A stretch of 64,000 nucleotides of DNA from Sthenelais limicola (lineage: Eukaryota; Annelida; Polychaeta; Phyllodocida; Sigalionidae): positions 12,646,119 through 12,710,118 of the forward strand of contig OW804099.1 of assembly GCA_942159475.1 (NCBI GenBank), given 5' to 3'. Shown piece after piece: positions 22,377 to 33,959 of the stretch (position 1 is its first letter; the number at the start of each line of letters is the position of its first letter). The notes beneath the pieces were generated by a model that saw only the letters and a program-made list of their open reading frames with translations, ran no database searches and was not told the DNA's origin. The position numbers and the translations under genes are program-made.

Positions 22377-22725
22377 GTCTGTCCAAACAGTAGTTGACAC
22401 AGGATTGCTTCACACCTTTAAAAAGAGAGGAAAGTGGGGGACTTTTGACTTAAAACCTTTGCCCCCTGAGTTGCTGTTTGCGATCAACCATGGCCAAATA
22501 TACAGTTGTATTGTACTGTGATGTCTCTGTTCCATGTGCAGCAACTGTTGTTTTGCTTAGAAGGACAGAAGAGCTGGTTATACTGGCCCTGTTTCTCCAT
22601 GGTTGATTGCAAAGAGTGGCCTGCTGGGCAAAGGGTTGACAGGTCCTTGTAATACATCTCTCACTTTTCTCTCTCCTTAGAGGGACACCGGAATCCCCTG
22701 TCAACTACTTTTCAGACAGACTATA
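22377..22725. mobile_element. About 350-bp hairpin MITE with long TIRs
   Basis: The left half (ccaaacagtagttgacac, agagaggaaagtg, aaaacctttgcccc, gcgatcaaccatgg) matches the reverse complement of the right half (agtagttgacaggg, agagaaaagtgag, aaccctttgccc, gcaatcaaccatgg). The arms are about 110 bp each around a 100-bp centre. No coding. A minus-strand 84-codon frame across it is an artefact. Confidence 0.75.
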
Positions 22726-22835
22726 GCTTAGAGTGTAGCTTTAATGCTCATTACTTTGCAGAAGGTACCTTCCCGTTTTTATGTATTTTCCCTTAATGTC
22801 AGAATAAAAATACATAATGGTCATTTGTTAGTCTG

Positions 22836-22926
22836 CAGGTCACAGGGGAGGAACAAGCTCATTGCCTTTGAGAAGCAGGTGGACTTCCTGGCCAGCACCA
22901 TGGATGAAAGTCTGCCCATCTACTGA
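22836..22926 (+). CDS. Possible terminal exon of an unidentified plus-strand gene
   Basis: After tagtctgcag the frame reads GRNKLIAFEKQVDFLASTMD and ends ESLPIY with TGA at 22924-22926. Composition is GC-richer than the surroundings and looks coding. A downstream AATAAA lies near 23035. No partner exon upstream is recognisable, so it could be a relic. It would be convergent with FMO copy 2. Confidence 0.3.
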
Positions 22927-23217
22927 ATCTTGAAAAACTCTCTACTGCAAGATACCATAGTGACCCGTTTATGAGCCGGGACCTGTTTACAAGCCTATCT
23001 CGAATGCAGGCCAGGGGTATGAGGGTCATGAAAAAATAAAATCCTCTAAAATTTAGTTCACAAATAAAAGCCTATGACAAAAACACATTTCCTTAGCCTC
23101 AAAATTTGACAAAGACCTTATTAATTAGTCCTTAGCGACAAAGATTTGGCCATTTTACGAAAATTAAGCGACAAACATCAATAGAACTTTTTTAGTGGCA
23201 AATGTCTATTGCTATTT

Positions 23218-23223
23218 TTTATT
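23218..23223 (-). promoter_or_regulatory. Candidate poly(A) signal for FMO copy 2
   Basis: AATAAA on the minus strand, about 135 nt beyond the stop codon at 23357-23359. Confidence 0.4.
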
Positions 23224-23300
23224 AGTGACAAGAGAAATAAGACGCCCACTTCCAGAGCCCTTCACCTGCACCCAACAGCCTGTATCTAATGTCACTCCCA

Positions 23301-23388
23301 TCAGCTCCCCTCTACCGCAGTCTTCTCATCAGCTTCCCTCTACCGCGGTCTTCTCATCACCTCCCCTCTACCGCAGTCTTCTTATATG
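23301..23388 (-). repeat. 28-bp triplicate at the FMO copy 2 stop codon
   Basis: Three units of 28 bp around ctaccgcagtcttct (plus strand). The first unit on the minus strand encodes the last residues KKTAVEGR and the stop; the others lie in the 3' UTR. The repeat therefore started from, or invaded, the coding end. Confidence 0.85.
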
Positions 23389-23683
23389 CCTCAGCACTGA
23401 TGATCTTGAAGTTATACTTCTTTAATTTGTCACAATCTCCATTTTCAATGTAACCTATGAGTTCTGTGAATATCTGTTCCTCTATTTCAGGGACAGGTGC
23501 AGTACCTGCCAGGTCTGCCAGCATGCAGTTGTATGCAGCCTGCCCCCTTCCCAGGGAATGAGCATGGCGGGATGAAAGGCCCAGAGACAACAACTTCCCA
23601 TAATTCTCCTCTATGTCAGCGAGCATGGCATCCTGTCCAGGTAGTGCCATCTTGCCTGACAGACTGGCCAGGATAAAACGTAC
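23357..23683 (-). CDS. FMO copy 2 exon 6 (C-terminus)
   Basis: Acceptor tttgcag|GTACGT. Encodes VRFILASLSGKMALPG then SSRHAHSLGRGQAAYNCMLA and ends KKTAVEGR-stop. This is the exon missing from copy 1 because the window starts too late. Confidence 0.88.
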   Translation of the reverse strand, partial: VRFILASLSGKMALPGQDAMLADIEENYGKLLSLGLSSRHAHSLGRGQAAYNCMLADLAGTAPVPEIEEQIFTELIGYIENGDCDKLKKYNFKIISAEAYKKTAVEGR

Positions 23684-26600
23684 CTGCAAAACAAAACGCC
23701 TATTATAATCTGGGTAGCTAATGAGTGAAGATGACAAAGAATCTAATATTCTGCTAGAATGTAATATTATCAGGCAATTTGTTAGTAGAATATTTCATGT
23801 GATTATGTAACAATTTCACTAAATACTTATGATCTGATATAATTGTGGTAAATTAGTTCTGTAATTGCTTCGACCCGGAAAGAATAATACTAAGGCCCTG
23901 TGGTCTTTCTAACAGAAGTAAGAAATCAGTTCACAGTCAAGTCAGACTGGCACTTGGGTCAGGTACTATAGGCCACCTCTGAAATGAGTGAAATGAGTAG
24001 CGGATTCTGGTCCTGGGTTAAGCTGGTCTTGGGTTTGGGCTGAGCTGGCCTTGGGTGTTGGCTAACCTGCCTTTTTAGTGGGCCGAGCTGCCATGCAAGT
24101 GGGCTGACTTGGCAATCGCTGAGAAACTGTGTCCATTTGTTTGTGTTATGGCTTGACCGTAAATCAAAATTTTTTCTTTTTAATTTTGCAACATTATCCA
24201 TACTTTGTGAATTCATTGTTGTCTCACTAGGATTAATGACCGAGGTATGGTGGACACCAGGGATTTACAGTCCTTCAAAACATACATTATATCAGTATAA
24301 GTAATGCAATAGCTATGTGATGTTAGTTTGGTATAATAGGACACAATACCAATATGATATATTTTGTTATACAATTGCAATTGCGACATGAATTTATTTA
24401 ATTAGTTCAGGCTGGATATGTTAGAGATAGAGATATGAAATAGAGCTACTCCTTGATTATATTGCATCGCAACAAAACATTCACCATGTGAACGTGCACA
24501 TTTTCCTATAAACAAATTAAATCATGACCGGCCTTCAGTAATAAAAAAAATTGAAATATATCAGGTTACCTGGAGGTCCACCTGAGGAAAGGGTACCACA
24601 GACTTGGGTATACCAATAAAGCACAGTGTGGGGTGTAGTGCATGGATGATGTGCTTGTACAGTGGGTACACTCGGCCTCCTTCTATGCTTGTGTCACACC
24701 CTGGAGAGAGGAAGGGGAAGGTGAAGTGGTAGCCTGTACAGTAGAGTATGACGTCCACCCCTGCCAGCTGCTCCCCACCCTGCAGTACCAGCACCTCCCC
24801 CACCACCCGCTCCAGCTCTGGCTTTATGCTCACATTAGCTGGGAACTTGTTACCATCCAGTGGTTTCCTGCTGCACAAGTACACCTGTCAGGAAAGAGAA
24901 AGATTTCTGAATTATTCTACAAAATGCATGAATTGTTTTTGTGTATTGGTCAGGGATAACTGCTACTGTCCCACACTGGGTGGCACAGATGATGGTACAT
25001 CATACCATGAAGGATTATACAATTTTAGACTCGATTTGATGAGATTCTGGGATGTATTTTCTCTCTATAGAAGCCCGCTGCGACTTCCGACTCCAGGGAT
25101 CACTGGTGGGCCGGGATCTATAGTTTTTGGAGCCCTCCCCAGTCGCTTCTGGCGATTGTCGTTGATGTCGTCGATGCACGGCGTGTAAAACCTTTTTCAA
25201 ATTAATTCTGTTACCGTAATTAATGTAGCCAAGAAAATGCCAACTCATGTCAAGATGTCTACCTTCCCTCCGGTTCATCTTTAAAGCCCTACAATGAGAA
25301 TTTTAAGCCGACTCACTGGCTGTGTTTACTGTTTCCCTCGCCATTGATGGAGGCGACATCTAACGTGTGTCGGTATAATGAACAGAGGAGCCTACTGTTG
25401 TTACCGCTATTTAAATTGATCTGTTTGTTAGAAATTGTGAACGTGTTGATAACAGGGTATAACAATGATTTAATGCTTACCGGGGATAATTTGGGCAGTT
25501 TATATGCGCATGTTTGCCCTGAGTGAAAGCCGTAGCCTCCGTCGCACCCGGAACCGCAGTAAAAGTGGAAGGATTTTTTCAAAACGGAACGGGTATGTGA
25601 ACTCTTATATTTCGAAAAACGGGGGCCCAAGGTGATAATGTGTTGTAGGCTAGAATTTAGAAAGTTCTTAATCAAATGAAATACTAGTTTGAGATGGCTA
25701 AAGAAGTAGTTGGTGTGTGTATATTGTCTATAAGGAGGTTTCTATCAGTTTGGTGCAGCGAGGGTCGTTCCATCTTCTTTATGTGTGCAGTAAAATACGG
25801 ATCCATGCAAGCACTTCAGGATCAGGTCACGTAAACAGTATGGCGTGTGCTGATGTTTTTCGGCGGTAATAAAACAGGTTTGTCTATCTGTTTTTCTCTC
25901 CCATGAAGTGGATCTCATCAAATCACGTCTAAAAGCAATAATTGCCTCGGTTTTGTCTGCTCTCGGGTACCGTTGCCTGAGGGAAGTTCTCGGGCAAGCC
26001 CTTGACCTTCTCTCAGGCAACGGTATCTGCGAGCAGACAAAACATGGAATTATTTCTATAACCTGGAATTATTTCTATAATATTTTGATGATTTAATAAT
26101 TATGATATCTAATGTATTCCCTGCCACTCAGACTGTTTCACTGTATGTCTCAAAGATGTAAAACTGTAAAACGCAAAGCCAGTTCATATAGTGCTAAGAG
26201 TTTCTGTAAGAACAATATACTTTGGCTGACCTGTGTACAGTGTTCTGCCAGGTCAGGGCTGATGTCAAGGCCAGATATACCTGCTCCTATCACCAACACC
26301 GTCTTATCTTTGTATGTCTCAGCATAGCGGTAGTCATGGCTGTGCAGCACCTGTCCAGTGAAGGTCTCTATACCAGGGATCTCAGGGACCAGTGGTTCAG
26401 AGTAATGGCTGAAGTAAAACCACCATATGTCATGTATTACAGAAACATCAGTCATATATTGCAAGAGATTTATTTTAAGATGTTATCATAAGATGAGATG
26501 AAGCTGATTCCAATGTAGGTAAACATTAGAACATCTGATAAGTTCCTTTATATTTTGTATGCATGAAAAAAAAAATATTTCTTGATAGTGACTCACTGTA

Positions 26601-29600
26601 GCAAGTTAAATATATCCCTTAGGATAACCTTGGATATGCATCAATATTTATGTTTGTATTTACCCATTACAGATGAAGACAGCATCAAAGCGCTGGGTTT
26701 CCTCCACTTGTGAGCCCCGCTCCCGGGTGGTGACCTCCCACCTCTCTGGCCCTGCCTCCTGCTGTACCGGTGCAACCTGCACCACTGCCGTCCTCAACTG
26801 GAAGAAGACAGAAACATATAAAGATGGAATGCAACAGCATTGGGTGTTTATTATACCTTTCTAGTGGGTAATATGGAATGCCATAGGCTACAGCATTGGG
26901 TGTTTATTATACCTTTCTAGTGGGTAATATGGAATGCAATAGGCTACAGCATTGGGTGTTTATTATACCTTTCTAGTGGGTAATATGGAATGCAATAGGC
27001 TACAGCATTGGGTGTTTATTATACCTTTCTAGTGGGTAATATGGAATGCCATAGGCTACAGCATTGGGTGTTTATTATACCTTTCTAGTGGGTAATATGG
27101 AATGCCATAGGCTACAGCATTGGGTGTTTATTATACCTTTCTAGTGGGTAATATGGAATGCCATAGGCTACAGCATTGGGTGTTTATTATACCTTTCTAG
27201 TGGGTAATATGGAATGCCATAGGCTACAGCATTGGGTGTTTATTATACCTTTCTAGTGGGTAATATAGAATGCCATAGGTTACAGCATTGGGTGTTTATT
27301 ATACCTTTGTAGTGGGTAATATGGAATGCCATAGGCTACAGCATTGGGTGTTTATTATACCTTTCTAGTGGGTAATATGGAATGCCATAGGCTACAGCAT
27401 TGGGTGTTTATTATACCTTTCTAGTGGGTAATATAGAACGCCATAGGTTACAGCATTGGGTGTATATATATTACACTTTCTAGTTTCCATATGGCAGGGG
27501 CGGCGGAACATATAAAATATTGGGGGGGCAAACTTTTTTGGGGTAGGGGGGGCATAGAGGATGAATTTGCATTACCCTCCAATACTATAATAGAATCGAA
27601 ATATTTCACACAAACCCAATACTTTCAACTTTCATCAGGAAACAGGGGCATACTTAATATACCTATACTACCATACTATTGAATACTTCTTAGAATTTTA
27701 ATGTGGTACACTATAACCCAGCTTATCCCAGCCCATAAGGCATGGGGTCTGGGGCCCGCCTAGGGCCCCAGAAGCCAGACGTTTTTCCCTTAGACTTGAA
27801 CTCATTTTAGGCATTTTTGGGGGTGTTAAATCTATTCTCATTGGGATCTAAAATGTTGTTTTTTTATAGTTTTACAACTTTTTTCTTACATGGCTCAGAC
27901 TTTCAGAAGATGTACAATTTGTCTTTAACAATCCTTTCAAATAACACAAATTTAAGACAATATAATGATGCTCAAAATTCAATTTAACACCAACAAACAC
28001 ATCCTTTAAATCAACTCAATACCAAATATATTCAGATATAACTAGTTTTGACCATTTTTCAGTCTTAAATTAGCAGAATTTACTAAATATGTAGATCTGC
28101 CAATTGTACATTTTTCTGAAAATCTGACCCATATGTATTTTGGTGAAATGCTTTTAGGTACAATTTAAGAATACTATAAAACAAATCTGGTGACTACCAT
28201 CTATCATCTTAATTTGTGCATTTTTCAAACATTTAAAAAAATATATTAGATCTCTAAGATGTAGGATATGAATTTGGTGATGAATAGGGTGGGGGGGGGG
28301 GCAGGGGAGAATTTTCAGGGGGGACCTTTTTTTGTGCCGAATCTGAGGTGTGTGTGTGGGGGGGGGGGGGGCAAGGAGGAACCAAGGAATCAAGGTGGGG
28401 GGGGGGGGGGGGTCATACAATAGACAGTGAGAGGAGAGGAAGATATAGGAAAGGGAGGAGGGCGGGAGGGAATGGGAGGGAGAGGGAGGGGCAATGAGAA
28501 AGAAGATCGCTATACAGAAATGAAGTTCAGCCAGAGTCATCAAGGAAAATACTTTTTTTACTGATTCTCTTAGTTTTTACATAAATGATGTGTAAACTTT
28601 CTGACTTTTAATATTCATGATTTATGATAAGTCTTACCACTGTATGCTGTGAGTTATCTTTTTTGGCAAATAAAATGTTCACATTGCAACAAAATTATTG
28701 GGGGGGCCAGGTCCCCCTTGCCCCCCCCCCCCCTGGTTACCCCGCACCTGCACCAAAGAGATCTCAATTGTAAATAAATCCTTTTGAAAAATATCAATTT
28801 TGCGACTTGTGACTCATTTTCCTGAAACACATCACAATGTATTTATTCAGAGTATTCACAGCAGCAAACCAGAATATAGCGGGGATTGAAATATATCACT
28901 ATTGTGAAATATCTCAAAATAAAAACTTGTTTAAAAAAATATCATGCCCTTGTCCCTCATTCATCTCTCATCTCTTAACTCTCCTCCCTCATCTCTCCCC
29001 TCTCTTCTCTCAACTCTCCCCTCTCGCCTTTCCCCTTTTGAGAGGACAGTTTTGTCACACTAGTTAAAATGTTTCTAGTCCAATTCCTTGCATACCTTTG
29101 ATACTATGCATGTGATGTGTTACAAGGAAATGAGTCACAATGTTATACTTTTTATTTCCCATATCTTTAATATTTTAGTAAGGTAGTAAGGTGAGAAGAA
29201 TATTGATAGAGAGGGAAATAGACAGTGAGAGGAGAGAAAGATATATCAAGGTAGAGGGAGGAGGGCGAGAGGGAGAGGGAGAATGAGAAAGAAGATTGAT
29301 ACAGAAAGAAGATTGATACAGAAATGAAGTTCTGAATCAGCAAGAACAAAGATTTTTTACTGATTCTCTTAGTTTTTACATGAATGATGTCTGAACTTTC
29401 TGAACTTATTACTTATGATTTCATTAGTCTTACTACTGTAGGCTATACATTTTGCATAAGCGTCTGTCAGTGACATTCTTTGGCAAATAATTTGTTCACA
29501 TTTCAACCAAATTATTGGGGGGGCCATGCCCCCCCAATATAATTATTGGGGGGGCAAGCGCCCCCCTTGCCCCCCCGGTTCCGCCGCGCCTGTATGGGAA

Positions 29601-31617
29601 AAAGCATTGTCAAGCATTTTCTCTTCATCACTGGGCATTACTAATGTTGCATAGATTATAAGATGGTTCAACATGTTGGCTGTTCCTTTTATTACTCCAC
29701 AGAGATATTAACCCCTGCGATGTGTTGATGGGTCTGTCTGGAATTCTGGTGGCAGGATCCAGAGTTGTATTTTCCTATTTATACCCCAACATTGGATGTG
29801 CAGCTTGCTTTCTGCATAGATCTCAGAGAACACCCCCTGACCAGATGCCAAAAAAAATTACAACCTAAGGTTTCCCAGTAAGAGCACCAACGGCACAAAC
29901 CTTAAATGAACCCATAATGAGAAAAGGTCAGGCTAACATCAAACTTGTGACATGTGGTACCTGGTGGTGCCTTACCTTGATATATTGCCTGAGCTTGTAG
30001 TCATCAGCAAAGTTATTGAGGTACTGCAGCACCTCCTCCCTCATTACATTGGACCGCGGGCCCTCTGGGAATGGGTATCCAGGATACAACATAATCTCCT
30101 TGGGTAAGTTAGCCCTGGCAAGCAAACATAAAGCAGTAATAATCATGTATTCAGTCACACCTTAACTTGGATGTAGCTATTAGTTTACTAAAATGTATGT
30201 GTTGGTCATTAGTTTTTAGAATGGTCCTGGGTAAAGGCCAGGTTCCACTGGCCGGCCACTCTTCCCACTACTCTTCCTGTTTCTTTGCTCCTGCTTCTTT
30301 ATAAGCGGGTGCAAGCAGCTGAAGGTATACCAGAATGGGTGCTATTGCCCCGCTACTTCCACCGCTACTCAGAAATCTAAGCAGACGACATTTTTTTTCA
30401 CATAGGAATGGACACATCAAGTAGCGTGAGAAGTATTCTAGTGTGGTGCTATTCCCCCGCTTCAGCTCCCACTACAGCCCCCTACCTCCTGCTACAAAGT
30501 AGCTGCTTCGAATCAAACATGTTTGATATAAGCGGGAGCGGGAGCGGGAGCCCAAAAACAAGGTCATGTTGATTTGTGCATTTAAGGCCTCATGAATAGT
30601 TGTGAAATACAACCCTGCTTACAGCAAGATTGCCTATTGCTGGCTTACCTCATGCTGTGGTACAGCAAGATTGCCTATTGGTGGCTTACCTCATGCTGTG
30701 GTACATGGAGGAGTGTAAGATTGGTGGCTTACCTCATGCTGTGGTACATGGAGGAGTGTAAGATTGGTGGCTTACCTCATGCAGTGGTACATGGAGGAGT
30801 GTAAGATTGGTGGCTTACCTCATGCTGTGGTACATGGAGGAGTGTAAGATTGGTGGCTTACCTCATGCAGTGGTACATGGAGGAGTGTAAGATTGGTGGC
30901 TTACCTCATACTGTGGTACATGGAGGAGTGTAAGATTGGTGGCTTACCTCATGCTGTGGTACATGGAGGAGTGTAAGATTGGTGGCTTACCTCATGCTGT
31001 GGTACATGGAGGAGTGTAAGATTGGTGGCTTACCTCATACTGTGGTACATGGAGGAGTGTAAGATTGGTGGCTTACCTCATGCTGTGGTACATGGAGGAG
31101 TGTAAGATTGGTGGCTTACCTCATGCTGTGGTACATGGAGGAGTGTAAGATTGCTGGCTTACCTCATGCTGTGGTACATGGAGGAGTGTAAGATTGGTGG
31201 CTTACCTCATGCTGTGCTACATGGAGGAGTGTAAGATTGGTGGCTTACCTCATGCTGTGGTACATGGAGGAGTGTAAGATTGGTGGCTTACCTCATGCTG
31301 TGGTACATGGAGGAGTGTAAGATTGGTGGCTTACCTCATGCTGTGGTACATGGAGGAGTGTAAGATTGGTGGCTTACCTCATGCTGTGGTACATGGAGGA
31401 GTGTAAGATTGGTGGCTTACCTCATGCTGTGGTACATGGAGGAGTGTAAGGGGAAGCCCTCCTCATCTGTGCCTACCCGGTCTGTGTAAACCCATGTACC
31501 TCCCACCTCACGTGCCTGCTCATAGGCCACCGGTGTATACATGGAGGGCTGCTCAGTCAGTCTCCTTAGTGCTGCCAGCCCCGCCGCCCCTGCTCCTATC
31601 ACTGCCACTCTCTGCAT
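23357..31617 (-). CDS. Flavin-containing monooxygenase, FMO copy 2 (complete)
   Basis: FAD/NADPH-dependent monooxygenase of 429 residues, the usual length for the GS-OX/senecionine-oxygenase type. Exons: 31617-31421, 30114-29976, 26797-26664, 26408-26231, 24884-24570 and 23683-23357, all with GT-AG junctions and consistent phases. Residues 8-13 are the FAD motif GAGAAG; 173-184 the FMO signature FTGQVLHSHDYR; 194-203 VLVIGAGISG for NADPH; 265-268 the CTGY motif. No C-terminal membrane anchor is evident, so it is probably soluble. It is the intact paralogue of copy 1, in the same orientation, about 21 kb away and nearly identical in exons. Introns differ by private insertions (G-rich TIR element in intron 2, hairpin in intron 4) and by array lengths. 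Substrate unknown; such enzymes commonly handle xenobiotics or alkaloids. Confidence 0.92.
24425..24560. repeat. Dispersed repeat in FMO copy 2 intron 5 (partner 18590-18735)
   Basis: Matches the distal part of LINE C, including the ccggccttcagtaataa end and an A-run. Not found in the visible part of copy 1 intron 5, so inserted after the FMO duplication or lost there. Confidence 0.75.
24570..24884 (-). CDS. FMO copy 2 exon 5
   Basis: 315 nt, acceptor tgacag|GTGTAC, donor CTCCAG|gtaacc. Encodes VYLCSRKPLDG through YCTGYHFTFPF to FPQVDLQ. Confidence 0.92.
24960..26110. other. Insertion region in FMO copy 2 intron 4
   Basis: Intron 4 is 1346 bp here against 593 bp in copy 1. The extra sequence holds two minus-strand frames (25015-25278 and 25745-26020) without recognised family, and a strong hairpin at 25951-26043. 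Probably a non-autonomous element; termini not defined. Confidence 0.45.
25951..26043. repeat. Inverted repeat (hairpin) with 36-bp arms
   Basis: ttttgtctgctctcgggtac and ccgttgcctgagggaag pair with the reverse complement of cttctctcaggcaacggtat and ctgcgagcagacaaaa. The spacer is about 20 bp. Likely the core of a MITE. Confidence 0.85.
26231..26408 (-). CDS. FMO copy 2 exon 4 (FMO signature, NADPH site)
   Basis: 178 nt, acceptor cttcag|CCATTAC, donor ACACAG|gtcagc. Encodes FTGQVLHSHDYR and VLVIGAGISGLDI with the expected hydrophobic Ile before the glycine motif. Confidence 0.92.
26664..26797 (-). CDS. FMO copy 2 exon 3
   Basis: 134 nt, acceptor ttccag|TTGAGG, donor AATGG|gtaaat. Ends FDAVFICNG like copy 1; one visible difference is ETQRFD for ETQLFD. 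Confidence 0.9.
26836..27480 (+). repeat. 56-bp minisatellite, FMO copy 2 intron 2 (about 11 units)
   Basis: Same unit as 1965-2205 in copy 1, highly homogenised here. The last unit is diverged and abuts the G-rich TIR element. Confidence 0.92.
27495..29592. mobile_element. 2.1 kb G-rich non-autonomous TIR element in FMO copy 2 intron 2
   Basis: The left end is CAGGGGCGGCGGAAC. The right end, reverse-complemented, is CAGGCGCGGCGGAAC. TATGG flanks both sides (27490-27494 and 29593-29597). CAGGGGCGG termini resemble hAT-type elements, but the visible duplication is 5 bp rather than 8. The interior has several long G or C runs (28290-28410, 28685-28735, 29515-29575), and gggggggcca/ccccccc motifs repeat internally. 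No transposase frame. Confidence 0.7.
29902..29905. other. Empty TTAA site orthologous to the copy 1 MITE
   Basis: A single TTAA within cacaaacc...atgaaccc, where copy 1 carries the 379-bp element between two TTAAs. Confidence 0.8.
29976..30114 (-). CDS. FMO copy 2 exon 2
   Basis: 139 nt, acceptor ccag|GGCTAAC and donor ATCAAG|gtaagg. Encodes ANLPKEIMLYPGYPFPEGP, with VMREEVLQYL following. Confidence 0.92.
30640..31426 (-). repeat. 43-bp minisatellite duplicating the FMO copy 2 exon 1 end and donor (18 units)
   Basis: Strict 43-bp period from 30695 to the exon at 31426. Each unit has the exon tail ending CATGAG and the donor gtaagcc. Twice as many units as copy 1. A few single-base variants, such as gcagtgg and catactg, mark individual units. 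Confidence 0.95.
31421..31617 (-). CDS. FMO copy 2 exon 1 (FAD-binding)
   Basis: Starts MQRVAVIGAGAAG and ends SMYHSM with CATGAG|gtaagc. Differs from copy 1 by AREVGG for AHEVGG and VGTDEE for VGRDEE. Confidence 0.92.
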
Positions 31618-31649
31618 GTCTCTGGAACATATACATGTGGGCATGTTGT

Positions 31650-33130
31650 TATAAGATTATAAGATCATGTTGTTATAACATTTATTATCATACTGTGATA
31701 TGCACTTATTAATGTACGGAATGGGAGAGGAGCCATGAAGTATTGCTGATAATACCACAAGGATTTTGATTTGGTTTGACATCAAAGTCAATATTCATAT
31801 GTAAAAGAAAATATTACTCGACTTGTGTGAACCAACTGGTAGAGTAAATGCATACTTCATTGTTTTATCTGAATGCGGATAGCTTCTAGGTATTTTATTT
31901 TAGAAATGGCAAAAGATTTTTAAAAAAAGGGTTTCTAATCATAATTATAAAATGTGTTTTCTGGGACGATTAACAAACTGTAAATTGTATGTGTAGCATA
32001 TTAAATGTAGTATATTGTATTATATTTCTCTGCCTTCATGACATATCAAGAGCATAAAACATACCATTATTGTGTGGGATTGTTTTTTTAAATAAAATAT
32101 GTTTTAAAAAATGTTATACTATTGATATTAATGTAGTATAGATGTAGACGAAAGGAGTATTCACTGCTGAATACATTAAGGTTAAGATGTTAAGTGTGTG
32201 AATCATTTATTACACTATAGCTGGTCTAGTGGGCGTGCCCCAGTACTAATATAGTAACTAGTAATAAATAGAAGAGAGGCCCACAAAAAAGCTAGTGGGC
32301 ATACTCCAGTAGTTCTAGATAGCTATGGTCCAGGGCCATATTTGATGAGGGATTTTTTGCGGTTGGAGGTGGATGGTTTGGCCAAAGAGACTATTGGGAA
32401 GAGTCTGTTGGGTAAGGTCAAGGGTCAAGGTTATCTGGAATTCCTTTCCAATCAGAATATAAGAAGATAAAATTACATTACAAATTACATTGCAGAACAA
32501 ACTGCCTATCTTATTCCAATGGGCATTCGGTTCTCCATGCTTTCAGAGGTGAAATAAAATATAATCCCTTAGTCTAAAATGGTCTATCTGCCGCAGGAAC
32601 ACAACTTGCAAAAATGACAAGTGGTCCGCAACTGCGACCCATTAATCACCATTAGCATGAAGTCCTTAAGAACTAATCTGCTTTATATTCACACTATTTA
32701 AATCACAAGCTAAGGAAGCCTATATTCTGGCATTATTAACAAAAAACACTGACCAACATATAAACATACCTGGCTGTTAGATGAATTACGGCTTGGTATG
32801 GTGGGGAAGGGGAAGAGGGGGTTAAAGGGAAACAAGGAGAAGGGGGAGGTGGTGGAGAAGAAAGAGGAGTTGGAGGTTGTGGAGGAGAAGGGAGAGTTGG
32901 AGGTGGTAGAGATATCAGTGATGGAGCGCAAAGGGCTTACAAACCATTCAGTATAAATACTGATATACTGTAAAGAATTGCATTCTTTTGGCTTTGGATC
33001 ATTGACCCAATTAGCCCACTGACCTCCAGCTTGGGTTAGGTATGCCACATCTGAGTTGAGGGAGGGACGCTATCACTTGTTGACCGCACCACCTGTCCAA
33101 TCTAATTATTGTTCCATGTGCTAATTTAAT
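31650..33130. other. Duplicated upstream flank of FMO copy 2
   Basis: Blocks at 32125-32285 and 32640-32795 match copy 1 upstream DNA, followed by a short purine-rich GGA stretch (32800-32900). No exon recognised. This delimits the duplicated unit on the right. Confidence 0.65.
32125..32285. repeat. Segmental-duplication block (partner 11345-11515)
   Basis: See partner: near-identical run including aagatgttaagtgtgtgaat and tagtaactagtaataaatag. Confidence 0.9.
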
Positions 33131-33229
33131 CAGTGAGTAGGGGGGAGGGGGAAGAGGGAAGGGGGGACCACAAGCTAATTGGGATTTGGGTAAGGAAGGG
33201 GAGGGGGGAAGGCATCTATCACGTGGACA

Positions 33230-33935
33230 ATGCATGGCCTCAGCAAGATGGGGAGCTGGGTTCAGTCTACCAGTTGAGCCTGGATGGGAATATCATAGAA
33301 GACGTTGAGATATACAAGTACCTGGGAGTAGAAGTAGACAGAAACCTAAAATTTAAAAGTGCAGTTAATAAACTAACAAATCTTATGAACTACAAATGCT
33401 GGCAAATCACCAAACTAAAAGGAAAAATTCCATAAGAAACACTGTTACTAATTTACAAAGTCATGGTTTTACCACTAATAGATCAAACAGATCTCTTCCA
33501 CGACTCCCATACAACAACGGGAACAAATAGATTGCAAATTATCCAAAACAAAATACTTCGTAGAATATATGGACTCCCATCCAGGGCCAATGTAGATGAT
33601 TTACATGTGAAAAAGAATTTATTAACTTTAAAACATAGAAGAAGACTCCATATTCTGCAGGCAGGGCATGCTTTGGCGGGTGACCCAAGATTCCTAGATA
33701 TTAGAAACCTAAATACGAGAAATTTCACACCAGACAGAAAACCATTAAAGCAGATTATTGCAAAAAATGAACAACTCAGAAAATCAATATTACATAGAAT
33801 TCCTTACACTTGGAACGCCCTCCAGACCATGACCCATAGACTAAATGACCCAAGAATATGACCCAAGAATATTCAAGATGGTAGCTAAGAAAACCCTTAT
33901 TTGGACAGACCAGTATTTCATTGATTAAAATACAA
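33230..33935 (+). pseudogene. LINE C-terminal fragment (LINE D)
   Basis: First frame: YQLSLDGNIIEDVEIYKYLG then VEVDRNLKFKSAVNKLTNLM. After a stop: MVLPLIDQTDLFHDS, LQIIQNKILRRIYGLP and RIPYTWNALQTMTHRL. These are the post-palm and C-terminal parts of a jockey/CR1-like ORF2. A 13-bp tandem duplication (gacccaagaatat twice, 33846-33871) breaks the final frame, which otherwise would read on through FKMVAKKTLIWTDQYFID. Confidence 0.75.
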
Positions 33936-33959
33936 TGTATGTCCTTAAATTGTAATTAA

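Noticed and set aside
28154..28543. Minus-strand Pro/Ser-rich frame
   Set aside because: Runs through the G-run interior of the TIR element; composition-driven.
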